DNA of 64,000 nucleotides, taken from contig OX344763.1 of assembly GCA_947034895.1 (NCBI GenBank), positions 2,482,501-2,546,500 on the forward strand. The letters run 5' to 3'. The stretch is from Rhytidiadelphus loreus (lineage: Eukaryota > Streptophyta > Bryopsida > Hypnales > Hylocomiaceae). The notes under the pieces were generated by a model that was not told the DNA's origin, did no database searches, and saw only the letters and a list, made by a program, of their open reading frames with translations. How positions within the stretch are numbered: the first letter of the stretch is position 1; each line of letters opens with the position of its first letter. This document shows positions 62,911-64,000 of the stretch, one piece after another. Position numbers and translations under genes: made by a program.

Positions 62911-63908
62911 TAGGGTAGAATACTATGTGAAAATAATTACCTCCTAAAAAACTAGAGCACATTTATAGCATAGATTGTAATAATTGCCACAATTTAGATC
63001 AGTGAGAAAAAAATTGAAAAATAAAAGATTTTCTTAAAATTTTAATTATAAAAATATGTACTAGACTACCATAAGAATGTAAGTAAATTTTTTTCAAAAA
63101 CTTTGGCCATAGGAATTGAAAGATTATAGCATTTGAAGTTAGGAAAAAAATTCCAACCACATATAAGAGGTCATTAGACTTTTCACTCCTCCTAAAGTGA
63201 GATTTTTCAGTACTAAATATGGTTTTTTTTGGATAGTTGCATCCAATAGAATATGAGTTATGTACTTGCCAAATTTCAAAAGGTATATATGTAGTTTAGC
63301 AAAAGATTTTCTAACTGCCCAAATTGCCCAAATTTTTTTGGACATCATCACGTTTGATTTGGTCACCCAATCTCAAAAAACATTATATACTTGCCCACGG
63401 GTATTTGCCCACATTTATGTCAAAACTTCAAAAAGATCCATTGAAAATTGACATGTTAGAAATCTACTTGAATTTTCAATTAGTCATTCAATGACTACTT
63501 GGGTCCTTTACAAATTAAAACCATGTGAGTGCAACAAAAGGCTTTTTCATGAAAAATGACATAAAAATGAATTACTTCTAAAGGCAATTTATTATGATAT
63601 AATGTTACAAAATGTATTTACAAAAAATATTCATAGTATGAATTTGAAAATATTCCTCACAATAGTTCAATTTTAAAGGATATTATGCGAATATGTCTAT
63701 TACTTCATACCCCCTCTAAATACCATTTGCTCACAAATGGGTGCTAAATTTTATATTAAGTGCCCTTCTTAGACCTTGAGAGTTGTCAATTACAATATCC
63801 GATGGTTAAGGTCAGCATTCCTTATTAAATAACTAACTAAAGTTGAAAAATGTGATATGACAAATGCTTAAAAATAAAAAGATTTATTTTTTCTTTTACA
63901 AAAAAATA
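62911..63908. other. Gene-free A+T-rich stretch
   Basis: No gene or element ends recognised. Text near 63100-63200 faintly resembles T8 interior. Confidence 0.4.
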
Positions 63909-63909
63909 C

Positions 63910-64000
63910 TTTTGCCTATGACATGCAAATTGGGAGCACATTCCAGTTCTGAAATGTGCACCACTAGAATAATTTTGCCTGTGATGGGCTCCCTCCGATT
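63910..64000. mobile_element. MITE of the 57778 family, cut by the window end
   Basis: About 90 bases match 57785-57880 with one substitution (GATGGG versus GATGGT), starting at TTTGCCTATGACATGCAAAT. The left tip differs from AGGTAAC. The right half lies outside the window. Confidence 0.85.

Overview
The window looks like nuclear DNA of a land plant. It carries the 5' half of a plant-type protein kinase gene with short GT-AG introns, a retro-copy of a plant PRP43/DEAH-box helicase, a class III peroxidase fragment, and many miniature transposons of plant type. It is strongly A+T rich and very poor in genes (about one convincing spliced gene in 64 kb), which fits a large, repeat-filled genome such as a gymnosperm, a fern or a large-genome angiosperm. 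The species cannot be named from the sequence.

Layout. 1-3.2 kb: six exons (minus strand) of a protein kinase whose 3' end lies off the window, followed by its G+C-richer upstream region. 3.3-7.7 kb: several short elements flanked by TTAA. 7.7-10.0 kb: a 2.26-kb CACTA-like element without a transposase, carrying an array of small palindromes. 10-15 kb: tandem repeats, two hairpin CACTA MITEs and old repeats. 15.5-20.7 kb: the part richest in gene remains, with a peroxidase fragment, a PRP43 retropseudogene, two minisatellites and some unrecognised exon-like pieces. 21.7-32.2 kb: MITEs with TA, TAA and 8-bp target duplications, one an 840-bp foldback and several nested. 33.9-34.7 kb: an intact 283-codon proline/cysteine-rich ORF with in-frame repeats, not recognised. 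36.5-43 kb: more TTAA elements, a third hairpin CACTA MITE and a 1.2-kb hAT-like element with a nested foldback. 44.7-48.4 kb: decayed retroelement with a damaged gag zinc knuckle. 48-57 kb: ancient repeats, two TTAA elements and a minisatellite. 57-64 kb: TA-flanked MITEs, a decayed LINE with RNase H remains, and a 237-bp element with an 8-bp target duplication.

The main result is a set of at least eight elements bounded by CCC(C)...(G)GGG termini and TTAA. One sits inside an older repeat whose second copy in the window keeps the uninterrupted site with a single TTAA. TTAA is therefore the target duplication and not part of the element. That target is typical of piggyBac, Kolobok or Sola3 transposases and not of the usual plant superfamilies (CACTA, hAT, MULE, PIF/Harbinger, mariner). 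Most copies also share a small palindrome just inside one terminus. No transposase is encoded here, so all elements seen are non-autonomous. Apart from the kinase and perhaps the proline-rich ORF, nothing here looks like a working gene.
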